Assembly: GCF_014698035.1 (NCBI RefSeq)
Contig: NZ_JACJSF010000001.1
Location: 186,001 to 250,000, forward strand
Direction: 5' to 3'
DNA length: 64,000 nt
From: Desmonostoc muscorum FACHB-395
GTDB lineage: Bacteria; Cyanobacteriota; Cyanobacteriia; Cyanobacteriales; Nostocaceae
Shown: piece after piece, positions 15,128 to 22,621 of the stretch
Layout of the letters: every line of letters starts with the position of its first letter
Numbering within the stretch: the first letter of the stretch is position 1
Notes under the pieces: generated by a model
The model's input: the letters and a program-made list of their open reading frames with translations, nothing else
Database searches by the model: none
Told to the model about the DNA's origin: nothing
Position numbers and translations under genes: made by a program

Positions 15128-15844
15128 CTAATGACTTAAATATTGCACCCAAGCTTTTAAGGGTTCTGGTGAACCATACCAAATTCCAGGACTTCTCGGA
15201 GAATGTCTCACACCTTCAATTACCAGATTTTCTGCGCCTTCCAGGTGAGCAGCTTCAATTGGTGTGATGCCATCTCCCCAAGTGTTGCCCTTACCACAGG
15301 TTAATTGGTAACTACTGTAAGCTAACCAGCTACCACGCCGCCTTTCCCCAAAGATAGTTTTGCCAGCCACACAAACGTAACGAACGTTTTTATAGAAAGC
15401 TCCTGGGTAGTTATTGGTGACAAAATCTAGATTTGAGCGTGTCCAGCGTTCTTGGCTAATATGGGGTGTACCCAAGGTGATGAGAGTTGCAACCAAAGGA
15501 TGCGCTTTCCAAAGCGAGGGTTTAGCGTTACTGCCTACCATATAAGGCTTTTCTCCCATGTAGATGCGGGATATCCAACCTCCGGCTGAGTGACCAATTA
15601 AGTTAACTTGGGTAGCATTATATTGCTGCAATATATGCTTGATTGTCAGATCGAGTTTTTGTAGAATCGGTGTTACAGGTCTTCCGCCAATAGTTGGTAG
15701 CCAGTCGCGCCGTCGCAGTGGAACTGTAACCGTGGGAAAATCTAACTGTTGTAAGGATTGTTCTAGTTGGCGGTAAGCGATCGCGCTTTCTAGATATCCC
15801 GGTACAATAACTGTCGGTAACGGCATTTTAAATTTTTGAGGCAA
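15128..15844 (-). CDS. Alpha/beta hydrolase (lipase/esterase-like)
   Basis: 238 residues; an alternative start at 15826 ([12 protein letters not shown]) is equally possible. The first strand [11 protein letters not shown] and the nucleophile elbow GHSAGG (about 84-89) define the fold, close to PGAP1/lipase-type esterases. A catalytic Asp near [15 protein letters not shown] and His in [10 protein letters not shown] complete a plausible triad. No signal peptide. Substrate unknown. Confidence 0.82.
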   Translation of the reverse strand: MPQKFKMPLPTVIVPGYLESAIAYRQLEQSLQQLDFPTVTVPLRRRDWLPTIGGRPVTPILQKLDLTIKHILQQYNATQVNLIGHSAGGWISRIYMGEKPYMVGSNAKPSLWKAHPLVATLITLGTPHISQERWTRSNLDFVTNNYPGAFYKNVRYVCVAGKTIFGERRRGSWLAYSSYQLTCGKGNTWGDGITPIEAAHLEGAENLVIEGVRHSPRSPGIWYGSPEPLKAWVQYLSH

Positions 15845-16445
15845 TGATTGAAGGTTTGAAACTTTTTTACAAAGAAGTAGTCAAAAATCAAAAGCTATAA
15901 TTGCGATCGCACAGCTGAACTCCTTTTATAAAAACCCAAATAGCTTTGGTGGGGTTTAGGACTAGAATGTCAATAAAATTGTACAATTTACAACAGTTTT
16001 CGGGGTTGCTGATGTGGTAGTATTCTCACATAGGCACTAGTCTCGGACAAGCAAATGTGCCATCTGTTACAGAAGCCTAGTTGACTGGAAAAGCGTAAAA
16101 AAACAAGGCGACTTCAGCAGATGTTTTGATGTACTCAGACTTGGATCTTGACTTAAACTTTAATAAATATCCCAGATATTAATTTTAATTGTGTGCGTCA
16201 TAAAAATAACAAATCAAAAGTAGTAATTTTTCAAATATCTCTTTAGCAAGCTCAAATTTGAAGATATGAAACAGCGTTATTAAACAATTACAAACCTGAA
16301 GAAATGGCAATTTTGGCGTTTTCATTGCCATGAGAGGAAATTATTATTTCCTTAGAGGGACGCATATATTGCGATATTTTGCAATATAGTCGGGAAGAGA
16401 AAATCGTTAGTCAACTGCAACTGAGCCGAGTGAACGATAACAACT
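15845..16445. other. Intergenic region, 600 bp
   Basis: No gene found. The only structure is a small palindrome around 16367-16388 (ATATTGC ... GCAATAT) about 60 nt before the TonB-like gene, perhaps an operator. The rest is AT-rich promoter-like sequence. Confidence 0.5.
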
Positions 16446-17957
16446 ATGTCTTACGTCTCCTTGTTTAAAAATATACCAGAACTATTAAGCCAGCCAATTG
16501 GGATAGCAGCTATTGCTTCTCTTGGGATTCACGGTGCGATCGCGATGATTGTGCCATTGATGCCTATGGATTCTAGCAAACCCAAAGATACAGCATCATC
16601 AAAAAGCGTCGGGCTTTTGGAATTGAGCCAAGCGGATCAAAGTCGTTTGCCAGAAAGCACCCCCAAAATTGGTTTACAACAACTTCCTCCAATAGCGCCG
16701 CTTTCTGCGCCTAACTTTAGCACCCAAGCTGGATTGTCCCCATTGGTAGCACCGCCATCCGGCAGCCAGCTAGTACTGCCTCCGCTACCCCCATCATCGA
16801 ATAACTATCGAGTCTCCTCATTGCCGACAAGACAGTCTTTGCGGATGATTCCTAGTGATAATTTGCGATTTGATGCTTCTAAATTTGACAACTCTAAATT
16901 CAATAGCAGCCCCAAATTTACTCCATCAGTTCCTCGTGTAAATGTGACTGATACCAAATACGAGGCATCTAAGCCGTTAGATGTAAATAGGTTGCCGATA
17001 TTGCAGTCGCAGCAAATACCTAATGATATTCTGCAAAATGCCCAATCTCAGAACCTATCTAACACTAACCCTATTACACCAGTACAGGAAAATATCGCTC
17101 CACAAATAACGCAGCCGGTTAATAACGCGTCTAAGCCTATGGCTCAAAACCAGCTCATAAATTCTTTAAAACAAGCTCCAAGGGCTGGGGATAGCTTAAC
17201 CCTAATTAGGGGAACCACGTCACAAGCACCTGATTTATCTCGAAAAGGGACTGAGTTGGCGATCGCACAGCTAGATTCTTATGCAAACCTGAGAAAAGAA
17301 GTTCAGCAACAATACCCCAACGCAGAACAAAAACCAGTCATTCGCCAAACGTTACCCACAGATAAGCCAAATCTTCAAGGCTCTGTTTTGGGTGTATTAG
17401 TGGTAGACCCTGATGGTAAGGTTCTAGATATCAAGTTTCAAGACAAGCTAGTTTCCCCGGAATTGCAATTAAAAGCTAGGGAATACTTCAACAAGCAATC
17501 CCCCAAGGGAGATAAACGGATCAGTTCCTATCCCTTTAACCTAGATTTCCAAAACAGTACTAGCAACAGCACTGGGACTACTCCATTATCTACACCTGGC
17601 ATCAATAACAATCAGCTTACCCCTTTACCAGCAGCTACTTCTAAACCATTTCCCGATCTGCGAATCAGAAATAACCAGATATCGCCTTCATCAACAAGTA
17701 TTCTTAAACCATTAGCTGCACCGGGAGTAAATGGCAATCAGCCTGTCTTAACACCCGCAGCTACCCCCAAACCATTATCTGAATTGCAAATCAGAAATAA
17801 CCTCACACCTTCATCGGCAGCTAATACTTCGAAACCCTTAGTGCTACCGAGAGTCAATAAGGTTCAGGCTACACCCTCTACTGAATCCGATAAAAAACTA
17901 GTAGAACGGTTGCGTGAAGTCAAGGAAAACAGAGACAAGTCTAATCCAGAAAAATAA
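16446..17957 (+). CDS. TonB-like protein with long Pro/Ser/Asn-rich linkers
   Basis: 503 residues. One N-terminal membrane helix (PIGIAAIASLGIHGAIAMIV, about 17-36) is followed by a low-complexity Pro-rich region to about 280. A folded domain at about 285-375 follows, with GSVLGVLVVDPDGKVLDIKF resembling TonB C-terminal domains. A second linker has three imperfect repeats (PLAAPGVNGNQ, PLSTPGINNNQ, KPLVLPRVNK). This fits an envelope-spanning energy-transducing protein, but ExbB/ExbD genes are not nearby. Function is inferred from architecture only. Confidence 0.7.
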   Translation: MSYVSLFKNIPELLSQPIGIAAIASLGIHGAIAMIVPLMPMDSSKPKDTASSKSVGLLELSQADQSRLPESTPKIGLQQLPPIAPLSAPNFSTQAGLSPLVAPPSGSQLVLPPLPPSSNNYRVSSLPTRQSLRMIPSDNLRFDASKFDNSKFNSSPKFTPSVPRVNVTDTKYEASKPLDVNRLPILQSQQIPNDILQNAQSQNLSNTNPITPVQENIAPQITQPVNNASKPMAQNQLINSLKQAPRAGDSLTLIRGTTSQAPDLSRKGTELAIAQLDSYANLRKEVQQQYPNAEQKPVIRQTLPTDKPNLQGSVLGVLVVDPDGKVLDIKFQDKLVSPELQLKAREYFNKQSPKGDKRISSYPFNLDFQNSTSNSTGTTPLSTPGINNNQLTPLPAATSKPFPDLRIRNNQISPSSTSILKPLAAPGVNGNQPVLTPAATPKPLSELQIRNNLTPSSAANTSKPLVLPRVNKVQATPSTESDKKLVERLREVKENRDKSNPEK

Positions 17958-18025
17958 TCACTTGCTGGTGATTTGGGATTAAAAACTAGGTAAAGGGGTA
18001 GTTATAAACCGCATCTATACAAATA

Positions 18026-18045
18026 AAACCCACTTCCGTGGGTTT
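18026..18045 (+). terminator. Hairpin after the TonB-like gene
   Basis: AAACCCAC-TTCC-GTGGGTTT forms an 8-bp stem with a 4-nt loop, followed by CAAATTTTCTTT. It could terminate the TonB-like transcript. The sequence is related to the palindromic repeat at 27209-27288. Confidence 0.6.
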
Positions 18046-18181
18046 CAAATTTTCTTTAGTCTGCTTCCTGTGGCTAAGTTTGTGTAGCCGTGAGTTTTAT
18101 TCACTTTGGCTCTAAGTTGACACCTATGAGTATTGCTGCGCTCGTAAGAGCGATCTATATTCCATACAATTGAGAGCTAGT

Positions 18182-18556
18182 TTACCAGCCTTGTTCTGCA
18201 TTCTGAAAAACGTAGGCAGCTACCTCTAGAATCTCTTCAGCACTTAACTTTCCTTTAAAGGCAGGCATAGCATTTTTACCATTTTGGACTTGGTGGATAA
18301 TCGCCTCGATTGAGTCGCTATCATAATTTTCTAGGTATTTTGACAATGCTTCCTTTTTCAAGGTTTTCTGGCTAATAAGGATATTACCGCCACCTATATG
18401 GCAAGAAGCGCAGTTAGCCTCGAAAACTTTAGCACCGTTGGATATTTCGGCAGCTAGTGCTGGACTAATGAATGTAAATTTGAATAGAGCGATCGCTATC
18501 ATTAAGATTAATAAAAGTATTCTCAAGAGAATTTCCTCGCAACAAGCCTCCAGCAA
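18182..18556 (-). CDS. petJ: Cytochrome c6 family protein
   Basis: 124 residues from the longest start; a shorter start inside [15 protein letters not shown] is plausible. A signal peptide ends near SPALA-A (about 35). Heme motif CASCH is at 49-53 and the axial Met lies in [11 protein letters not shown] (Met97), with the c6-type end [12 protein letters not shown]. It is a soluble lumenal electron carrier between the cytochrome b6f complex and photosystem I or oxidase. It lies beside petE, its functional alternative. It may be a c6-like paralogue rather than the main PetJ. Confidence 0.82.
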   Translation of the reverse strand: MLEACCEEILLRILLLILMIAIALFKFTFISPALAAEISNGAKVFEANCASCHIGGGNILISQKTLKKEALSKYLENYDSDSIEAIIHQVQNGKNAMPAFKGKLSAEEILEVAAYVFQNAEQGW

Positions 18557-18603
18557 GAGTATAAACGTGATTAATCCCTGATTAAGTCAAATTTGATCAA
18601 AAT

Positions 18604-18679
18604 TGGCGGTAACGAATTCATCCCTCAATCGCTACAGATTGTTTAGCGTTTTAGGGGACGATAAGACTCGTTACCGCCA
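18604..18679. repeat. Inverted repeat between petE and the cytochrome c6 gene
   Basis: TGGCGGTAACGA and TCGTTACCGCCA are perfect 12-bp inverted ends 52 nt apart. It may be a folded-back mobile repeat or an RNA structure at the 3' end of petE. Confidence 0.6.
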
Positions 18680-18771
18680 TTTATCCATTGTGTGCGTCAC
18701 TCTAGGAGCGTGGCGTGTTGCTATGAGGTAATTTCACAGAGAGAAATCATCTTCTGTCAACGAGGATGTTT

Positions 18772-19191
18772 CTAGCCTTGGACAGTAATTTTACCAACCA
18801 TGCCAGCACCACGGTGAGGTTCGCAATAGAAGGTGTAGTCACCAGCGGGTGCGTCTGCGGGGAAAGTGGTTGTTTCCTTTTTACCAGCACTCATCAGCAA
18901 AGTCTTATGAGAAAGAGATTTTGCTAAAGCGGCATCCTTTGCAGGGTTTTTGGCAGGGTCAAACACAACGTTGTGGGGAGGAACTTTATTGTTCACCCAT
19001 TCAATTGTGTCACCTGGTTTAATGGTCAAGTTTTTCGGTTCAAATGCTAGCAGTCCTTTATCGCTACCCAATTTAACCTGGTAGGTTTCAGCAGAAGCAC
19101 TGGGAGTAAAAACTGCAAAACTACTAACAACTAAAATGATTGTCAACACAGCTAAACTAAAGCGTCGCAAGCTTGCCGAAATCAATTTCAT
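18772..19191 (-). CDS. petE: Plastocyanin
   Basis: 139 residues: a 34-residue signal peptide ending SASA and a mature 105-residue cupredoxin. All four copper ligands are present: His73 (PPHNVVFD), Cys123 and His126 (FYCEPH), and Met131 (GAGMVG), which match mature positions 39, 89, 92 and 97. It carries electrons in the thylakoid lumen from cytochrome f to P700. Copper-dependent switching with cytochrome c6 is known in cyanobacteria; no regulator site was identified here. Confidence 0.97.
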   Translation of the reverse strand: MKLISASLRRFSLAVLTIILVVSSFAVFTPSASAETYQVKLGSDKGLLAFEPKNLTIKPGDTIEWVNNKVPPHNVVFDPAKNPAKDAALAKSLSHKTLLMSAGKKETTTFPADAPAGDYTFYCEPHRGAGMVGKITVQG

Positions 19192-19319
19192 GGCTCTCTC
19201 CTAACAAACAATTTTTTTTCCTTTCTCATTTTAAATAAAATCAACACCAAATATGACAATCTGTCATAGATACAATTTTTTTTTAAGAAATGGGGAGTAA
19301 TTTATTGCAAAAAGCTGTG

Positions 19320-19455
19320 AAATCAGTAGGGAATGGGGAATGGGGAATGGGGAATGGGGAGTAGGGAGCAGATGGGAAAGAGGTAATTCTTATCTCCCCC
19401 TTGCCCCCTGCCCCTCTGCTTTTTGTGCCCTATTCCCAATGCCCTATTCCCAATG
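19320..19455. repeat. GGGGAAT tandem repeat with a facing C-rich arm
   Basis: Four to five GGGGAAT heptamers (19329-19362) are followed by a C-rich segment and two CCCTATTCCCAATG units near 19427-19455, which can pair back with them. It lies at the 3' end of psbV, where it may act as a terminator. Confidence 0.75.
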
Positions 19456-19470
19456 ACTCAGTTCCAGGAT

Positions 19471-19962
19471 TTAGTAATAGATTTTTCCGCCTCCCCACTT
19501 AGTGCCAACGATTTTGGGTTGTATGAGAATATGACCAGCGATCGCTTCCAAGTCTTCATCCGTCAGATTTCGCATTGCTGTGAAAATATCTGCACTCTTG
19601 ATACTGGGGTGGATTTCGGAAATCTCTTCTTCCCCATCGTAAGTAGTAGGATTTTTGAGATAATCCACCAAGCCTTCAATGTTATTACGGTTGGGTGTTG
19701 CCAGTGCCAGATCGTCTGGAGTAAGTCCAACGTTCTGGTTTGTCTTGGTAACTCCCCCAGCATGACATTGGGCACAAGCGTAATTAAATAAGCGTTTGCC
19801 TTCTTTTACTTGTTTCAGGCTAAGTACGGTGGTCTCACCCTGAGCATTTAATGGCACTGTTCGGGTAGCTTTGTCTAGTTCCACTGCTGTCGCGCTACCG
19901 ACAAGCAACTGAAACGAGAGTAAAACAGTGGCCACAACAACGCCAATTAGTCTTCTAAACAT
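19471..19962 (-). CDS. psbV: Photosystem II cytochrome c550
   Basis: 163 residues with a signal peptide ending ATA (residue 26) and mature start VELDKATRTVPLN. Heme motif CAQCH is at 63-67; the second axial ligand His118 (EIHPS) equals mature His92. The end GTKWGGGKIYY is typical. It is an extrinsic lumenal subunit stabilising the oxygen-evolving cluster. It lies upstream of petE on the same strand. Confidence 0.97.
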   Translation of the reverse strand: MFRRLIGVVVATVLLSFQLLVGSATAVELDKATRTVPLNAQGETTVLSLKQVKEGKRLFNYACAQCHAGGVTKTNQNVGLTPDDLALATPNRNNIEGLVDYLKNPTTYDGEEEISEIHPSIKSADIFTAMRNLTDEDLEAIAGHILIQPKIVGTKWGGGKIYY

Positions 19963-20094
19963 GTTTCCCCTTAAAATTTTTGACGCTCAACACAGCTAAG
20001 AAAGCGGTTCTCAATCTCCAAGCTGCTAATTGCTAATGACTCATTGTTTTTTGTCATTAGCTATCAATGATTAGCTAAAGCCCAAGATCACCCG

Positions 20095-20310
20095 TTAGGT
20101 GTCCTCGTCATCACCCACCAAGTCGCTAGTACCTTTTGGGTGTGTTTCAAACGATATTTGGGAAATAATTGCCTTTGCATCTTCTAACGCCAAACGGGTC
20201 TTTTGGTGTTTGTAGGCGATTCCCAGTTGGTTGCACAGAGAAAACACTTTTTCTACAGGTATACTGTAGTCGGCTGCTATCTCTGCGATCGATAGGTCTG
20301 CAAAACCCAT
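20095..20310 (-). CDS. Small conserved protein, 71 aa, IF-2 N-terminal-like helix domain
   Basis: The sequence MGFADLSIAEIAADYSIPVE followed by KVFSLCNQLGI has the short helical pattern of IF-2 N-terminal/HTH-type modules, with an acidic tail DDEDT. It is cytoplasmic. I believe this is a cyanobacterial conserved small protein, placed upstream of psbV, but its function is not known to me. Confidence 0.7.
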   Translation of the reverse strand: MGFADLSIAEIAADYSIPVEKVFSLCNQLGIAYKHQKTRLALEDAKAIISQISFETHPKGTSDLVGDDEDT

Positions 20311-20398
20311 AATGCTTGTTAACTGATAGATAGAGATTGAGTCGCTGTAATACCAATATCACGTTAGGAGTGCAATTTGTTGCCCAAAATACTGTTTG

Positions 20399-20535
20399 GG
20401 GAATGGGGAATGGGGCAAAACAGTTCCGAGTTCCGAGTTTCGAGTTCTGAGTAAATCTCAGTAAACAAGTAAGATTCCCCACTCAGCACTCAGCACTAAC
20501 TACTCAGCACTCCTGAAGGGCATTGGGAATGGGGT
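20399..20535. repeat. Cluster of short tandem repeats
   Basis: GGGGAAT units are followed by CGAGTTC/CGAGTTT units and then CACTCAG/CACTAAC units, ending with GGGAATGGGG. These are diverged 7-bp tandem repeats downstream of the permease operon. Confidence 0.75.
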
Positions 20536-21363
20536 TTAACCTTTTCCCCCAGTGAAGGTAACGCTTTGAATAAAGTAACGATTAAAAAAGGCGTAAATAC
20601 CTAAAGCTGGCAGGGTAAAAACCATAGAAGCTGCCATAATGTAGTTCCAATAGCTAATGTATTGGCCTTTGAAGGTATTCAGCCCCAAAGGGAGGGTAAA
20701 CATTTCTGGGTCAAACAGGATAACTATCGGCAGTAAAAAATTATTCCAACTTCCCATAAATACAAAAACTGCTTGTGCTGCTAGTGCTGGTTTTGCTAGA
20801 GGTAAGACAATATGTCGGAAAATTCCAAAGGTATTTAAGCCATCGAGTTGAGCCGCTTCTTCTAGTTCTTTAGGAAAATTAACAAAAAATTGCCGCATCA
20901 TAAAGATAAAAGTGGCATTCACCATGCTAGGCACAATCATGCCTTGATAAGAATTCAGCCAGCCGATCGCTTTTAAAATCAAAAATGTCGGAATTAGGGT
21001 GATTTGCGCTGGTACTGCCAGCACAGCCAAGATTAGAAAGAACCAAAAGCGCTTACCCACAAAACGCAGTCTTGCCAAGGCATAACCAGCCATTGAATTT
21101 AACAACAAGTTTAAAAGCGTAACGCTGACGGCGATCGCCACACTATTGAACAACCAGCGCCAAAATAACGGTTCTTGGAGAAAGATTTGTCTGTAGTTGT
21201 CAAGAGTAAAATTCTTGGGGAAAAAGTTGGGTTCACCACCGACAATCTCTGTTAGCGGCTTAAATGATGCTGAAAGCGCCCAGAGAAAGGGAATTAGGGT
21301 AACGATCGCATAGAGTGTCAGCAAGACGTATAGCAAGACTTTTAAGCCAGAGATTTTAGTCAA
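20536..21363 (-). CDS. Sugar ABC transporter permease, MalG type
   Basis: 275 residues, six membrane helices, with the cytoplasmic EAA loop EEAAQLDGLNTFGIFRHIVL near residues 175-194, which docks the ATPase. It belongs to the CUT1 carbohydrate family. Its start overlaps the end of the MalF-type gene by 4 nt (translational coupling). The binding protein is probably the one at 28023-29282; no ATPase gene is present in the window, so a shared MsiK/MalK-like ATPase elsewhere is likely. Confidence 0.9.
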   Translation of the reverse strand: MTKISGLKVLLYVLLTLYAIVTLIPFLWALSASFKPLTEIVGGEPNFFPKNFTLDNYRQIFLQEPLFWRWLFNSVAIAVSVTLLNLLLNSMAGYALARLRFVGKRFWFFLILAVLAVPAQITLIPTFLILKAIGWLNSYQGMIVPSMVNATFIFMMRQFFVNFPKELEEAAQLDGLNTFGIFRHIVLPLAKPALAAQAVFVFMGSWNNFLLPIVILFDPEMFTLPLGLNTFKGQYISYWNYIMAASMVFTLPALGIYAFFNRYFIQSVTFTGGKG

Positions 21364-22268
21364 ATTCGTTCGCCTCCAAAAAGTCGCCGTTGAATCAAAG
21401 TGATGGCAACGATCACTGCTGCTAACAAAAATGCGATCGCAGCTGCATATCCCATTTGTAAATTGCGAAACACAGCTTGGTAAATTAGCAGCACCACAGT
21501 TAAGGTAGCGTTATTTGGGCCGCCAGTACCCCCAGAAAAGATGTAAGACTGGTCAAAAAGTTGAAAAGTCCCAATCACCCCCACTGCTACCACAAAGAAG
21601 GTTACAGGCTTAAGCAAGGGAAGGGTAACGTGGATAAATTGCTGCCACCCATTTGCGCCATCGAGTTCCGCCGCCTCATAAAGTGTTTGGGGTATATCTT
21701 GCAAGGCGGCCAGATAAATCACCATGAAAAACGGCGCAGTTGACCAAATGTTCATGATCATAATGCCTTTGAGTGCAACAGCTGGATCGCCCAACCAGTT
21801 ATAAGTAGGTAGCCCTACAAAAGCAAGAAAATCATTTAGTAGCCCATCAGTGTTATAAATCCACATAAAGATCAGCGTCAGCACTGCCGAAGAGGTGACT
21901 GTGGGCAAAAAGTAGAGGATGCGCCACCAGTTTTTACCGCGAATCCCAGAATTCAGAGTTACCGCCAGAATTAAAGCTAAGACTGTTTGAGTTGGCACAA
22001 CAATAGCTACGTATTGTGCTGTGTTTCTTAAAGCAATCCAAACCCTTTCATCTTCAGCTAATCGTGTGAAGTTCCGAAAACCGATGAACTCGTACTCAAT
22101 ACCGCCGAGAAGTCGGACTTTTTGCAAGGAAAGAAAAACGGCGTAGAGAATGGGTAAGACTACAAAAGTCCCCAAAACTAGAATGGTGGGCATCATGAAC
22201 ATATACCCAGCCAAGTTTTCTGTGATATTCCACCTGGGGTTACTCCGCCGCCTGTTGATTGCAAACAC
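21360..22268 (-). CDS. Sugar ABC transporter permease, MalF type
   Basis: 303 residues from the GTG at 22268, chosen because GGAGG lies 7 nt upstream; the longer frame to 22310 runs into palindromic repeat sequence. Six membrane helices; EAA loop YEAAELDGANGWQQFIHVTL at about 195-214. It is the partner of the MalG-type permease with a 4-nt overlap. The substrate cannot be told from sequence, though CUT1 systems take di- or oligosaccharides, polyols or glycerol derivatives. Confidence 0.9.
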   Translation of the reverse strand: MFAINRRRSNPRWNITENLAGYMFMMPTILVLGTFVVLPILYAVFLSLQKVRLLGGIEYEFIGFRNFTRLAEDERVWIALRNTAQYVAIVVPTQTVLALILAVTLNSGIRGKNWWRILYFLPTVTSSAVLTLIFMWIYNTDGLLNDFLAFVGLPTYNWLGDPAVALKGIMIMNIWSTAPFFMVIYLAALQDIPQTLYEAAELDGANGWQQFIHVTLPLLKPVTFFVVAVGVIGTFQLFDQSYIFSGGTGGPNNATLTVVLLIYQAVFRNLQMGYAAAIAFLLAAVIVAITLIQRRLFGGERI

Positions 22269-22621
22269 TACAGTACCTCCGTTTAATCCAGCACTACCCG
22301 GATTTCTCACGAAGGGGAGTGTGGGGAGTGTGGGAGGTCAGATTTCTTCCCCATCCTCCCACACCTCCCACACCTCCCACACTCCTTGATTTCTCACAAG
22401 TGAGAAATCAAGGACTAACCCGGCTGTAGAGATGGGTTATGCATAATTATTGATCCTACTCCTGTAATTAAATTAAGTTTCTATTTTTGGAAAGCCTAGA
22501 CGCAAAACGACGATTTACGAGATATCAGTTGTATGAGTTAGCTGCTTATGTAATTTAGGGAACTATATATTTAGCTTCCTTGGGGATGCTAATTAACCCG
22601 ACTCAAGCAAGAGGACACAAA
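22269..22621. other. Divergent intergenic region with palindromic repeats
   Basis: It contains a G-rich/C-rich inverted repeat (GTGTGGGGAGTGTGGGAGG facing CCTCCCACACCTCCCACACC, 22317-22383) and the perfect palindrome at 22384-22413. The remaining AT-rich part should hold promoters for the AAA ATPase gene and the permease operon. Confidence 0.65.
22384..22413. repeat. Perfect 30-bp palindrome
   Basis: CCTTGATTTCTCAC-AA-GTGAGAAATCAAGG: a 14-bp stem with a 2-bp centre. It could be an operator for a dimeric regulator of the sugar permease genes, or the tip of a mobile repeat. Confidence 0.85.

Noticed and set aside
14939..15182. Open frames coding for GNWELGI repeats
   Set aside because: They are the translation of the CCCAATT tandem repeat in two frames.
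19423..19791. 122-codon plus-strand open frame
   Set aside because: It is antisense to psbV, which is certain from its heme motif and conserved ends.
22580..22621. Upstream start for the AAA ATPase
   Set aside because: It has no ribosome site, whereas the ATG at 22622 is preceded by AGAGG.
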